This document shows, in pieces, positions 24,922 to 37,190 of a stretch of DNA of 64,000 nt; the first letter of the stretch is position 1, and every line of letters starts with the position of its first letter. Under the pieces are notes generated by a model that did not search any database, was not told the DNA's origin, and saw only the letters and a list, made by a program, of their open reading frames with translations. Origin of the DNA: Acipenser ruthenus (Eukaryota > Chordata > Actinopteri > Acipenseriformes > Acipenseridae); assembly GCF_902713425.1 (NCBI RefSeq), contig NC_081214.1, positions 23,743,208-23,807,207 of the forward strand. The letters are read 5' to 3'. The position numbers and the translations under genes were made by a program.

Positions 24922-27900
24922 TTACGCTGCTTCACTGAAGTCCATCTTGCTCTTGACCTTCTCGAATATCTGTAGCACCTTGGCAGCAGGAACAGCGCCC
25001 TCTCTCAGGAAGGACAGCTTTCCTACAGGGGCAGAAACGACAGGTAAAGATGATGCCAGTCAGTGGACTTTACAGGGGCTCTCCAGTAACCTGGCCAATT
25101 AAGCATTAAATCACACACGCTGATACGATGCTGTTTTGCTGTGGAACTCAAACTATAGTGCAAGGCATAGCATTGATTACACTAGTGTTCGTGAATTTGT
25201 TTTCTTTTTAAGACAGCCTGCTGAATTGTATTTGTAGAATATCATTTAGACAGTCGTGTTCACCTTGCAGACAGGCTGCCATGGTCGGTGCATGAGGTGC
25301 CCATGGGGAACGAGCTCTGTATAAAAGGAAGAGTCCGTACCTTCATCAATCTTGGTGCAGATGACGACGGTGGAGGACACGAGTTCCGTGGAGTCTCCGT
25401 CACACAGCACCCCATCCAGCTTGTCTCCCAGCCTCCTGGAACAGACACGCAGAGCGGAGCGGGTCAGTACAGGGAGCAGAGGGAAGGCATGGGGCCTGAT
25501 TCCATGCAGTCAGCTGAGACGATACTGAACTGGATGTAAGTAAAGAACAGCCCCTGCTAGGTACAGCACGGCTCTCATTTACTGCGTCAAAGCCTGAAAA
25601 CTGGCAGGTTTGAAGCTTCAGGTTTCACAATGTGTTTAGGCACACACAAACTGCAACAGTAGAGCACTCTGCAGTACTGGGTGGAGTTATCCATCCTAGA
25701 GACCTGTGTACAGATCTGCGGTGTTGAAAGATGTCTGGCCCTGGAGGAGCTGCAATATTAATGTGTCAGTCGAGAGAAATCCCACCAACCACTGAAGTTG
25801 TTTTCAAAGCTGTGACTGAACATTGTTAGTTGAGAGGTCTAGGAGAGGGGCGGCTCCCTGCACTTACATGACGACCATGTCGTGGTGGGTGCTGTCCGGC
25901 TGCCCGCTGGGATTGGCTGAGGTGATGGCCAGGGGGCCGGTCATGTCCAGCAGGTGGGTGGTCACCGTGAGGTCAGAGATGCGGATCATGATGCTGTCCT
26001 TGGTTCCCACGTAGTCGTAGGCCAGGCCAACACCTGGACAGGGGAGGGGAGGGGAGGGGGGGTTGAAATGAGGGGTTTGTGCCGTGTCTGAGAACCACCA
26101 GAACAGCTCCGACACTGGGTCTCAGAACACCAGCGGGGAAAGAAAGGCATACTTCTACACTTGAAGCCATCCCTCTCTAGAGCAATGCTGAAATGCACAT
26201 TCTGAACATTAAAATATATATATTCAGGCAGATAAAGGGGGTGTATTTTAAGGACAGGGGCAGAGCCCTATGCAGAAAGACAGGGTGTCCCAAGACTACA
26301 AAAAGGGTATTTTAAACAGTATATATTAGAAGCTACTACAGAAGGGACATTTTTTAGACTAGCTAATACTGTACTGCTGTTGTTTTACAGGATATTGCAT
26401 CATCAGAGGCTTCGTAACCGTTGCATAATAGTTTGAGCAATTCCAGCTTTCAGTGGGAGGTTGAAGAGTGTTGTGGAGCTCACAAAGGAGCACTGTAACT
26501 GCTGCGCTGTTGGAGCCGCGCTGCGGTTGAAACACTGTGGAGACACTCACCCAGCTTCTTGAGCCACTCCCCCTTCCTGACGATGCAGCCAATCCCACCG
26601 GGGTAGACGTTCCTCATGAACTCCCAGAGCAGCGGACTGAAGGGCGGGGCCACCGCCTCCAGCTGCTTCAGATTACCAATCGTCAGACAGATGGGCTTCT
26701 CCAGGGGGCGGTCCTACGAGAGAACATAGCCAAATTAACACCTCGCTCAACTACGATGGGCCCCACAAAATTCCAAAACGGTAGCAAACAATGGTGGCGG
26801 GTCTATTGGAACCCCAGCGGAGCAGCTGGCATGATATTCCGATTCCGAGGAAACGTGCCGTTGCAGCATGTGACTGATTCTCCAGCAGGCTCTTTTGTCA
26901 GATTTCTAATCACCTTGATGTTGTAAATGCGCTCGATGGCAGCGGGGTGTTTGCAGGAGGCAGCCAGCGTGTAGACCGTGTCCGAGGGGATCCCGCACAC
27001 ACCCCCGGACTCCAGGATACCCGCGATGCTCTGCAGGCCGCTGGTCTTCCGCGAGCCTGGGGTGGGGCAGGGCGGGGGGGCAGGCTCGCCCTTGTTACTC
27101 TTCCCAGCCTGCAGCCCAGACAGAGACAGACAGACGAACACAGAGAGAGAGAGAGAGAGACAGAGACCGTTCAATTACAGCATACGTCAAGACTCTCTTG
27201 GTTGTGTCCCACAAATAAAAAGATGCAAACGTTGAGGTGCACGAAACAGGCTTGACATTTTACTGACAGGTTGGAAGTGCTCATCCAAATGGTCAGTTTC
27301 CTCGTGAGTCACACTCAAATGTATTTCAAGAAGAAACTGTTTGTACAATTCCTTGTCTATCATAAGAGGGTAACAGCAGACCTGTTAGAGGTCCTGAGAA
27401 GACAATGCCACTTCAAAACAGCACTACAGGCTTCTATTAAAACACACTTTGAAACTATATCATTAGTTGTAACCAAGGTTACCATTTTAGTCGTCAAGCC
27501 ATTACAAAAACAAAAACATCTTTAGTTGCTCTGCTGTCAGTCTGAAAGCAAAACAGCAGAACAGTATCTCTGCTGTCATTTGATACTTTCTACTGCAGAT
27601 GCCTTCTCTCTATGGATGCTGACCAGCACTCCGTCAGACAGCAGCGGACTCTTTGATCAGTGATTGCAGTGTAAAGCACCTGGATCAGAGGGGGTCCCAT
27701 TGGAAGGAGCTTCCTCTCAAACAGGTAGTTCGCGAAGGAGGCGGTCGCTCCGTACATACAGACCACACTGAACAGGGCCAGGAACACACCTGAGTGGAGA
27801 GAAGGGGGCGACAGTTAGGGATTGACTGACTGAATCACAGAACGCATGCGTGAATGGGCAAACGAATCATGCATTCAATCATTCACACAGAATAAAACAG

Positions 27901-30900
27901 TAAAAATAAAATCTACAGATAGATCAGAATTCCCCCCCCGTCACTCTGCCCATCGGCTCTGCACTGGTAAGCTGTTGCCTAGGGTTACCAGCTGTCCCTG
28001 TTTTCCCTGGATCATCCCAAATTCAATATGCCTTCCCGGGACACTAAATGCCAGCACCATACATTGAACACAAGTCAGCTAAATCAGAATACAATATTCC
28101 TGCAACAGAATCACAATATGAATTGGTTGTCAATACTATAGTAGTAATAGTGCCAGTGTTTCCTGTTGCAGGAATACAGGATTTCTACAGAGAGTTTACA
28201 CTTTTAACAACCCCCCCCCCCACTTCCGTTCAGAGGTCCCGTTACTGTTACCATGGGAACAGTTTCACAATACGTCTAAAAGGAAGCCAGTGTCGGTACA
28301 GGACCATAGTGTTTACCAAAAAAAAAAAAAAAAAAAAAAGTAAAAAGAGACTTCAAGAGGAGCTGGGGGGCTGACCTTCGAGAGGAAGCGGCAGTGTGTG
28401 CAGAGTGAACAACAGGAAGCAGACGATGAGCCCCTCCATCAGAACAGCCAGGGTCAGGAGAACCAGATTGGAGTAGGCAGCTGAGAGAGACGGGGGGGCA
28501 GAGATTAGTGTTACACACCTCTCACACACAGCAGGGACAGGAAGTACTGCTACGATTATTCTAACACAGACCTGCTGTATAGAATATCACACGACTACCA
28601 GGGACTGTGAGTGACTGATCAGTGGAAGAGACCGTGACTCACCCATGATGATGATGAAGGCGTTGATGACGAGGAAGGCAACTGCGCCAACGGAGAACCC
28701 GTGTAGAGAGGGATTACTGATCCCGAGCAGGGGGCCTGGTGATGGGGGGAGGGTTAACACACAGTCAACGACCCAGAAAACACTGCAGTGCATTGGACTG
28801 ACAGTACTGTAAAAACTCATAGAATACTACAGCTGTAGTTTGCAGATTTCACAGCTTATACAGAAGGGTTAATAAGATTTACACCTGCATAAAAAATAGA
28901 GATATCAAAACTATGTAGATAAACTTGACTTGTATATTTTACATTACTAGAAATATAAAGGCAGACGGGATGACCAAGGGAAAGTTTTACCTGCAAACCT
29001 CAGCCAGGTCCAGACTGCCCAGACGGCTGCGTAGGAGAAGGGCAGCGTGGGGCCAAAGCGGCGCCCCCCTCGCACCTGCAGCCGCGACACGTAGAGCTGG
29101 ACGAGGGTCCCGGGGATCAGCACCCAGGGCACGGATAGGTAAGAGCGCTGCGAGTCCGGGAGGGAGGGCTGCAGGGCTGAGAGGGCAGCCAGGCCGTTGC
29201 ACAGGAAGAAGAGGGCGTCGGGGAGCTGGGCGCGGTGCTCCGAGGGGCCCCCAAGGGGAGGCATGTCCTGGGCATGGCAGAGGTGGCGTTTCAGCCTGAA
29301 CAGCGCCGCCTGCAGCCTGGGGGCGCTCACGAGCCGCACGCCCAGGGGCAGGAGCACCTTCTCTGCGATGGAGTTCACCAGGCTGATGAAGGAGATGTAG
29401 AGGCAGAGCAGAGCGTACAGAGAGCAGGCCACCCCGAAGAAGAGGGAGCGAGACCCGCGGGGGATCTGGGGCAGGGTGGAGACGGTGAGGAAGGCGAACA
29501 GGCTGTTCTGGAACAGCTCAGTCTTGTCGCGGCTCAGGGACAGCAGGCACAGCAGCAGGGCAGCCACCAGGAAGAACCAGCCCCCCAGCATGCCCGCCCG
29601 AGCCTGGCCCACGCCCTCCCCCTCACTGCCCAGGAGCACCGACACCACAAACGCCTCCCAGGCCTGTACCAGCCAGTAGGTGTAGTGCAGCGCGAACTTG
29701 GTGCCATGGAACACGTCGTTCCGCAGGTAGGCGTAGTAGCTGGCCAGGAGCTGGGCCGTGGCATTGAGGCTGACCCACAGCGCCCCCACCAGGAAGGAGG
29801 GCGTGTAGTTGAAGCAGTAGAAGGCCAGGATCACTGCAGAGACCACGTCGCTCATGTTCCCCAGCGCCATGGGCTCCGCGTACTTGCTGTTCTTCTTCTT
29901 CTCCTCCTCCTCCTCGCCCCGACTGGCCTGCCTCCGCTGTGACGGCTTGATCCTGGCGCCCAGCAGCAGCACGTCGAAGAGGGCGTTGCCGAAGCCCGGC
30001 AGGACGTGGCGCTGGTAGATCCCTTTGAGGAGCAGAGCCATCGCCCCGTAGAGGCCGAACAGGACAATGACCAGCTGGGCCACTCCGGCCACCACCAACG
30101 CCCACGTGGCAAACTGCCCCACCGCCTCGAACACCAGCGTCACGGTGATGGCTCCGAACACGAAGGGCATCACGTAGTTGGCCGTGGCCGAGCAGAAAGA
30201 CACCACGAAAGCCACGCCGGTGTAGGCCACCAGCCCAGCGACGGCCGCCTTGCTGATCTGGGGCGCCGCAGTGCTGGCCCCCAGGCTCAGGAGCTCGTAG
30301 GCCCCTGCGATGATGCGCGTGGTCCCATAGCTGCCCCACAGTGCCGAGAAGGCCAGGAACGTGGTCCCCGCCAGGTGGTCGTACTTCCTGAAGGTGAGGA
30401 GGCCAGCCAGCAGCTGCACCACGCCTCCGATCAGAATGAGGTGCACGCCTGGGAAACACAAAACAGAATAGCTGTTCCCAATCACGCTACAGTTTTGAGC
30501 ACTACTGTCTGCTCACCAGAACATGTGCTCGTCTCAGAAAACAGTTAAACAAAGCCAGCTACGGCAAAATACAGCAAGAGAATAAAACATGCCATTAAAC
30601 AAAAACATCTAACAAGTAACACTAAAAGACAAATGATCTGACTAAAAGTTTATTTTACTATTACTGCAGATATATATTCTTATAGCTGTGGATAAAATGT
30701 AAGGTAAATAAGTAATACACACACACACACACACACACTCTCTCTCTCTCACTCTCTCTCTCTCTCCCCCTCTCTATCCCCCCTCTCTCTCACTCCCCCC
30801 TCTCTCTCTCCCCCTCTCTATCCCCCCCTCTCTCTCTCCCCCTCTCTCTCCCCCCCTCTCTCTCCCCCCCTCTCCTCCCCTCTCTATCCCCCCCTCTCTC

Positions 30901-31246
30901 TCTCCCTCTCTTTCTCCTCCCCTCTCTATCCCCCCTCTCTCACTCCCCCCTCTCTCCTCCCCTCTCTCTCCCTCTCTCTCCTCCCCCCTCTCTCCTCCCC
31001 TCTCTATCCCCCCTCTCTCACTCCCCCCTCTCTCTCTCTCCCTCTCTCTCCCCCCCTCTCTCCTCCCCCCTCTCCCCCCCCCTCTCTCTCTGTACCTGCG
31101 ATTGTGTTCTCCACTCCCGTGGCTGCCTGGCCGGTGACGGCTCCAGTGAAGTTCTGCAGAGCCACGTAGAAGGCACTGATGACGTTAGCAAGCAGACCCA
31201 GCACTGACGGCTCGCTGTAGAACACCGAAGCAAAGCCCTCCGACAT
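24922..31246 (-). CDS. Triple AceTr-like membrane protein fused to a YrdC/Sua5 domain
   Basis: Predicted 878-residue protein from ten in-frame exons (5' to 3'): 31246-31096, 30448-28991, 28735-28643, 28480-28376, 27789-27680, 27108-26914, 26713-26551, 26033-25868, 25435-25341, 25022-24922. Residues 1 to about 635 are hydrophobic and hold three repeats resembling Gpr1/Fun34/YaaH transporters, each with a QL-x(n)-R-x(n)-T-x(2)-F-x(n)-W core, near residues 62, 283 and 501. EPSVLGL and EPMALGN precede repeats 1 and 2 like the family's NPAPLGL. A Glu/Lys-rich linker separates repeats 1 and 2. Residues about 660-870 form a YrdC domain: PSDTVY (680-685), K704-x-R706, R776 and TSANPSG (796-802). YrdC proteins make threonylcarbamoyl-AMP for tRNA t6A. 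The PGPxT segment is diverged (YPGGIG), so activity is uncertain. The start is the ATG at 31246; an upstream in-frame ATG at 31288 is possible. A symbol is not assigned. Confidence 0.88.
30719..31091. repeat. (CT)n/C-rich tract at the donor of fusion-gene intron 1
   Basis: After a short (CA)n run, about 350 bases of CT and CCCCC runs reach within 5 bases of the 5' splice site of the first coding exon (donor at 31095-31094, - strand). In the transcript this is a GA/G-run polypurine tract, as at the mbnl3 donor at 3937. Confidence 0.95.
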
Positions 31247-31795
31247 CCTGCCACACACACACACAGGACCTGATGCATAGCAAATCATGCCACCCGGTGG
31301 CCACTTGTCTACATTGCATCATGCATTTCCTTTAAACTGATTTGCACAATAATGGCTGTTTTGAAATATTTCAACTGACACATCAAAGGATAGGATGCAA
31401 GGCAAACCCCATCAAATACTTCAAACACATCACAACATGTCTGCTACTAAATAAATAATAATAATAACATGTACAAGATGAACATTTAGACACTTTTCAA
31501 CACACATGACAATTTTACAAATCCTTTCATCAGCACCTCAGAAATAACCCTAAAACTACAGGTAATATTGTGGTCACAAAATAACTGAGAACATTTTAAT
31601 TTGATATCAAAGGCTTAGGGATGACTCAATAACCTGCAGCTTTTAAAAATACATCTTAGCCATTTAGAAAAACATTTAATCAATTTGTAAGGATCCCTTT
31701 CACCCTATAATTCTGTGAAATTTGGATGAGACAATAACAAATACAAATATATAAATTAAATAAAGCAAAATAAAATGAATGCCAAATTCACTTAC

Positions 31796-32200
31796 CTTTT
31801 TTCCCTAGATTTAGCCCACCTCTGTAGATGCTGTGCGTGGCACTGTCTCTCCCCTCTGTCTGTATGTGATGCTGTGCGTGGCACTGTCTCTCCTATCTGT
31901 CTGTATGTGATCCTGTGCGTGGCACTGTCTCTCCTATCTGTCTGTATGTGATGCTGTGCGTGGCACTGTCTCTCCCCTCTGTCTGTATGTGATGCTGTGC
32001 GTGGCACTGTCTCTCCTATCTGTCTGTATGTGATCCTGTGTGTGGCACTGTCTCTCCTATCTGTCTGTATGTGATGCTGTGCGTGGCACTGTCTCTCCTA
32101 TCTGTCTGTATGTGATGCTGTGCGTGGCACTGTCTCTCTCGCTGTGTCTGTATGTGATGCTGTGTGTGGCACTCTCTCCCCTCTGTCTCTCTTTATAACG
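31796..32200 (-). promoter_or_regulatory. Putative promoter and 5'UTR exon of the AceTr-YrdC gene with 41-bp minisatellite
   Basis: On the - strand a TTATAAA box (32198-32192) is followed by a transcribed-looking stretch that ends in a near-perfect donor, AAAAAAGGTAAGTG (GT at 31795-31794). The coding exon is preceded by a TG-rich acceptor-like CAG just before GATG at 31246. The presumed 5'UTR consists mostly of a 41-bp tandem repeat from about 31827 to 32172 (GATGCTGTGCGTGGCACTGT plus TCTCCTATCTGTCTGTATGT), about 8.5 copies. The model is inferred from splice-site and TATA matches only. Confidence 0.4.
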
Positions 32201-32992
32201 GGACTCACTAAGAAGTTGAATTGATTCATTTCCTCATTATTTACCCCATGCTCCGCTCAGACACTCCCCCAGATATATTTAGAGCTTCCTGTTAAACATT
32301 CTCCATTGGTTGGCTGCACACTTGTACAGGCATTCTGATGCTGATAACGTCTAGAGCAGTATATGTATAAACATACACACGGGCGGCTGAAATGATGGTC
32401 ACCAGCCTTCAAATAAAGAATAAGAATTCCCCTTCATCTCACTCAGACCCTTTACTTACTAAATATCCTCTTTAAATATATGCAAATGATTTTAAATCCC
32501 ACAGTAGCAAAGTAATGATGGAAAAATATTCTTCATATATTTTTATATACATATAGCTATATATATATATGAGACCCTGCTATTGATGCCAGACAGCCAT
32601 CTGAATGTCTATGTATCAGATGTAAAATGACATTCCTAGCTGTGCTGTTTAATTTCTCTTATTTATAGTGTATTACTAGGTACCATAGGGTGCAGTGTAT
32701 CTGAGTATCAGGAAGTTACGGCTCCACTTGTGCAACCTGCAGACCTCTTACTAAATCTTCAATAGCACCACACTGCTTCTGTGCTGAGGGGCACTGCTAG
32801 CACAAAGGCAGACACAGAGGTGGAAACCAGTGGTAACACTGGCATAGTCTGACACAGCAATGCTATCACAATGCTATGAACCCCCCTCCCATACACGCTG
32901 GTAATGAGTTCCAGTACCATGGCAGCATTTCAGTATTGCAGTACCATTGTGCTGTGTCTGTTCCAAGTGGATTTCCATTGCTGGTAATGCTG

Positions 32993-32996
32993 CGTG

Positions 32997-33065
<69 letters not shown>

Positions 33066-33131
33066 GCTATTGGTTCTGGTATTATACAGTGGTGTGTGTG
33101 TGTGTGTGTGTCTGTGTGGGTGGGTGTGGGT
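32993..33131. repeat. (GT)n microsatellite
   Basis: Two GT runs separated by CTATTGGTTCTGGTATTATA. The flanking intergenic sequence 32201-35250 shows no supportable exon. Confidence 0.95.
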
Positions 33132-33273
33132 GTATAAGTAAGGATTAGAGAAATTAAAATTCTGCATGCATGCCCTTTTCTGTTTCCTTGTTAAACGAGG
33201 TATTAAAACGGACTGTGCTTTTCAACGGGATCTCTGACAGATCAGACAGGCCGTTCAGTGAGAAGGCTCTCAG

Positions 33274-33345
33274 GTAGGGTTACCATGTGACTCCATGTAC
33301 ACTGAGACAGTTTGGGGCAGTTCAAGCTTTTCAGCTCCCATCGCA
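33274..33345. mobile_element. Single arm of the AGGGTTACCAT-ended MITE
   Basis: AGGGTTACCATGTGACTCCA and the following GTACACTGAGACAG match one arm of the inverted-repeat element at 63329-63513. The second arm is missing. Confidence 0.45.
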
Positions 33346-34799
33346 GGTCTAGCAGGATGTTTGCACACAGCGGCCTAAAATCATAAATCATTCTTCCTTT
33401 TTCTATAACCCAACATGGTTAGACTGTGGATGTTGCAAACATCTGTTTCCCTAAATATATTTAAAAAAAACAAGGAGATCACGTTACATACTGTCCTAGT
33501 TGGAGAACTGTGTTGTATAGACCCAGTTAGTCACCATAGAGGACATATGAACCTCACACAAGGTGCATCTATACTGTGTGTTATTGGTGTAGTGCTTAGG
33601 GAACATGGCAAAGCAGAAGAGTGGATGGTGCACCTCAAAGCAAACTATCGAAACAGGGGGTTTAAATGAATTGATTCTAATGGCGTAGACCTGGTGCATG
33701 TCAAAGTTGCCAGAGAGCTGTACACTGAACTATACGTTTCCACGGTATCCTGCTACAAGGGTGCATTATTGGGTGCTATTATAAGCATGTAAGTTGGGTA
33801 GAAGTATTAAAAGGGTAGCGGGCACTTCAACTGCAGTAGTTGCAGCATCTGTATCACAGACTGCAGTTTCAATGTGGAAATCAAGGACCAGCATCCACAT
33901 CAGGGCTGAAAATAACAGTGAACGATATGGGGAAGAGGAGGGCTGCAGAGGACAGGGAAGAGGAGGGCTGCAGAGGACGGTGAAGTTGCAAAGGTATCAA
34001 TCCTAGTAAAGAGGCCAGCTCCTCAGCGCAGCCCCCGGGCCCGCTCAGGTGAACAAGTGAGCCTGCAGATTGCCTCTCTTGTCTTGCTCAAGCCTGTGGT
34101 GAGAGGGTTTCGATAAGAGCTTGCTGAAATACATGAGTGACAATTTGCTAACAGGAAAGGTGTCTTACTTAAGAAAAACCAAAACCCGGTGTCCATTATG
34201 TTTGGTGATAAGAACACCAGAAAAGTGTTGTTTTTTTTCGTTAAGGATTGGAGAGCACTGCCATAAGATATTTTCTCTGTATTTTTTCAGTTTTGCAACT
34301 GCTGATAGGTCTATGTGCTGTCAGGAGTAATTAGTGCAATCTGGTGGAAGATGACGGTTGCAGAGGATTGTGAAATCTGAATGATGTCAAATCCATATGC
34401 ACAATTAGCCAAACTATATGCAATCCTCCTAGTGCGGTCTACCAGTAAATTTATACTCCTCCCTGACTGCAGTCTGCTCTACTGGTCTGTATTTTACACC
34501 TGGGTGGAATTCAGCACTTTTTTGGGTGACATAAATGCCAAACCGTTTGAATCTATGTAATCAATTAACCCACAGTTGCCCTTCTGAAAGTGCTGCTTGA
34601 CCCAGTTAGCTGTCCTATTAGCTTCATTTGACACTGACGTCACACTGACATGTTTTGGTTTAATCTGATTGGGTTACACCGCAGGGGGCCGGACTTTACT
34701 GTATGAAGGACAGGCCTGGTTCTGATGGGATTTTATAAATGCATACTACCATCTAGTGGCCATGTGTGGTAACAACAACAAAAAAAAAGAATTCCATTT

Positions 34800-34882
34800 T
34801 TAACCCTTTGCAGTGTCCAATATATTTGACAAAATGGGCATTAAAAGGGTATCGGAACATACCCAGGGCAGTAAGGGGTTAA
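34800..34882. mobile_element. Short piggyBac-like MITE (TTAA-flanked)
   Basis: 83 bases bounded by TTAA at both ends, starting TTAACCCTTTGCAGTG and ending GGCAGTAAGGGGTTAA. The ends are complementary over about 12 bases with mismatches. TTAA targets and CCC/GGG termini are typical of piggyBac elements. Confidence 0.5.
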
Positions 34883-35250
34883 CATACAGCAGGACTGGAA
34901 TGAGGCCATGCCTCAGAACCTCCAACAGCACAGTGTTGCCTAACACCAACCCATGGGCGGCGGGGGATGGGGGGAGGGGGGGGGTCCCCCCCCCCAATCC
35001 AGGTAAGCCCCGTTCTCAGGATACAGTTTCAGTAACAGGAGCGGTCTAGCTGCATGCTGGCTTTATAAAGCACTGTGTTTGAGGTTCCAGAGGACATGTC
35101 CAGTCCTGTTCATTGCTGCTGGTGATGTAATATTAATATCCTTCCAGGACAGAGCGCTGTCGGTGTGTCACAATACATCTGGAGGGGCATCAGCAGAACC
35201 GAAACGGCACCTTAACACCCCAAATTCCCATTGATCGCTGCAACAGTCCT

Positions 35251-36360
35251 GCTGTGTGGCTTTCACATTGCGTGCTGCTGTCTGGACAGGGCTGCACAGC
35301 GCTGTGCTCCTGCTCACTGATGCTTCATCCAAACAGTCCTGCTGTGTGGCTTTCACATTGCGTGCTGCTGTCTGGACAGGGCTGCACAGCGCTGTGCTCC
35401 TGCTCACTGATGCTTCATCCAAACAGTCCTGCTGTGTGGCTTTCACATTGCGTGCTGCAGCCTGGACAGGGCTGCACAGCGCTGTGCTCCTGCTCACTGA
35501 TGCTTCATCCAAACAGTCCTGCTGTGTGGCTTTCACATTGCGTGCTGCTGCCTGGACAGGGCTGCACAGCGCTGTGCTCCTGCTCACTGATGCTTCATCC
35601 AAACAGTCCTGCTGTGTGGCTTTCACATTGCGTGCTGCTGTCTGGACAGGGCTGCACAGCGCTGTGCTCCTGCTCACTGATGCTTCATCCAAACAGTCCT
35701 GCTGTGTGGCTTTCACATTGCGTGCTGCTGTCTGGACAGGGCTGCACAGCGCTGTGCTCCTGCTCACTGATGCTTCATCCAAACAGTCCTGCTGTGTGGC
35801 TTTCACATTGCGTGCTGCTGTCTGGACAGGGCTGCACAGCGCTGTGCTCCTGCTCACTGATGCTTCATCCAAACAGTCCTGCTGTGTGGCTTTCACATTG
35901 CGTGCTGCTGTCTGGACAGGGCTGCACAGCGCTGTGCTCCTGCTCACTGATGCTTCATCCAAACAGTCCTGCTGTGTGGCTTTCACATTGCGTGCTGCTG
36001 TCTGGACAGGGCTGCACAGCGCTGTGCTCCTGCTCACTGATGCTTCATCCAAACAGTCCTGCTGTGTGGCTTTCACATTGCGTGCTGCTGTCTGGACAGG
36101 GCTGCACAGCGCTGTGCTCCTGCTCACTGATGCTTCATCCAAACAGTCCTGCTGTGTGGCTTTCACATTGCGTGCTGCTGCCTGGACAGGGCTGCACAGC
36201 GCTGTGCTCCTGCTCACTGATGCTTCATCCAAACAGTCCTGCTGTGTGGCTTTCACATTGCGTGCTGCTGCCTGGACAGGGCTGCACAGCGCTGTGCTCC
36301 TGCTCACTGATGCTTCATCCAAACAGTCCTGCTGTGTGGCTTTCACATTGAGGGCTGCAC
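35251..36360. repeat. 90-bp satellite, 12 near-identical copies
   Basis: The unit begins GCTGTGTGGCTTTCACATTG and includes GGCTGCACAGCGCTGTGCTC and GATGCTTCATCCAAACAGTC. The period is exactly 90. Copies differ almost only at GCTGTCTGG / GCTGCCTGG / GCAGCCTGG, so amplification or homogenisation is recent. A partial 13th copy ends near 36360. Since 90 is divisible by 3, frames of more than 360 codons are open on both strands, but no codon bias, splice sites or start context supports a protein. The rest of 36361-37170 has no recognisable gene. Confidence 0.95.
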
Positions 36361-37178
36361 AGCGCTGTGCTTTATTACACTTTGCTGTGCTTTTACTATG
36401 GGGAAATTGTACAAGGGGGAACAAGCCTTAAAGTGTGCAGCAGCCTTTTCAATCTAAACATGACAAATCCTTCTTCCTTTTTATTCAAGAACTGGAGGTG
36501 CAGATCATCTTGAAATGACTCTGCTTTAACAAGAAATCATGAGGCATTAAAAACTGCTGCGTGGCTGTGAGTTTCACTTCAGTCTTTACACATCTTTAAC
36601 TACGGATGTGAAAACAAACGTCTGAAACTGTTTTCTTTCCTCTGTGACAAGATCAGCAATGCCATTGCGGTTGGTGGCATTATCAGTTGTCAGTGCGATA
36701 GAAGTGTCTGTGTATCTGCGTGTGATCCGAGTCCCTCCTTAGACTCGGAGTTTGATTAGGTTCAGGTGCACACAGGCTAAGAGCCGATTCCTCTGAACCC
36801 CATCGAGAGCTGGCATGTAAACATCGGTTTTCGGATCATTAAAAAAAAGAATTATTAATCAGTTACTTTTCTTATTTGTGTGTTTGTGTGTGTGTGTGCA
36901 CCATGAAGTGCATACAATTCAATTTGGGTTTCCGTTTCCTTTAAACCAGGACAGATTCGTTGGGTCTTCTTTGAATCAGATATAACAGACAGGGCGTCCC
37001 CGGTGTGTGAAAAACTCGCAACCCGGGCAGCTTAACGCCCAGTATTTATTGCAAGCCTATGTTTTGCATGGGACAACTTGAAACATTTGCCCCGATCCTT
37101 CAATTGAAACCGCCCTGCTCGTTGCAATCTTTATGAGCTTTCAGATTTCAGTAGGTTCTGTAAAAATACACTGAAACG

Positions 37179-37190
37179 CCAGGGGGCGCA
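37179..37190 (+). promoter_or_regulatory. CTCF-like motif upstream of rap2c
   Basis: CCAGGGGGCGCA matches the CTCF core (CCAGGGGGCGC), but its flanks fit the full 16-base consensus only partly. It lies between the divergent AceTr-YrdC and rap2c genes, about 1.2 kb before the rap2c start codon. Confidence 0.35.

Noticed and set aside
27971-28215. Possible mobile element in fusion-gene intron 5, beginning AGGGTTACCAGCTGTCCCTG
   Set aside because: No matching inverted end or second copy was found in the window.
28925-30548. Long + strand and other - strand frames (up to 278 codons)
   Set aside because: Shadows of the GC-rich second exon of the AceTr-YrdC gene.
35168-36424. 418-codon open frame on the - strand
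   Set aside because: It is the 90-bp satellite read in a frame kept open because 90 is a multiple of 3. Frames on the + strand are equally long, and no splice or start context supports a gene.
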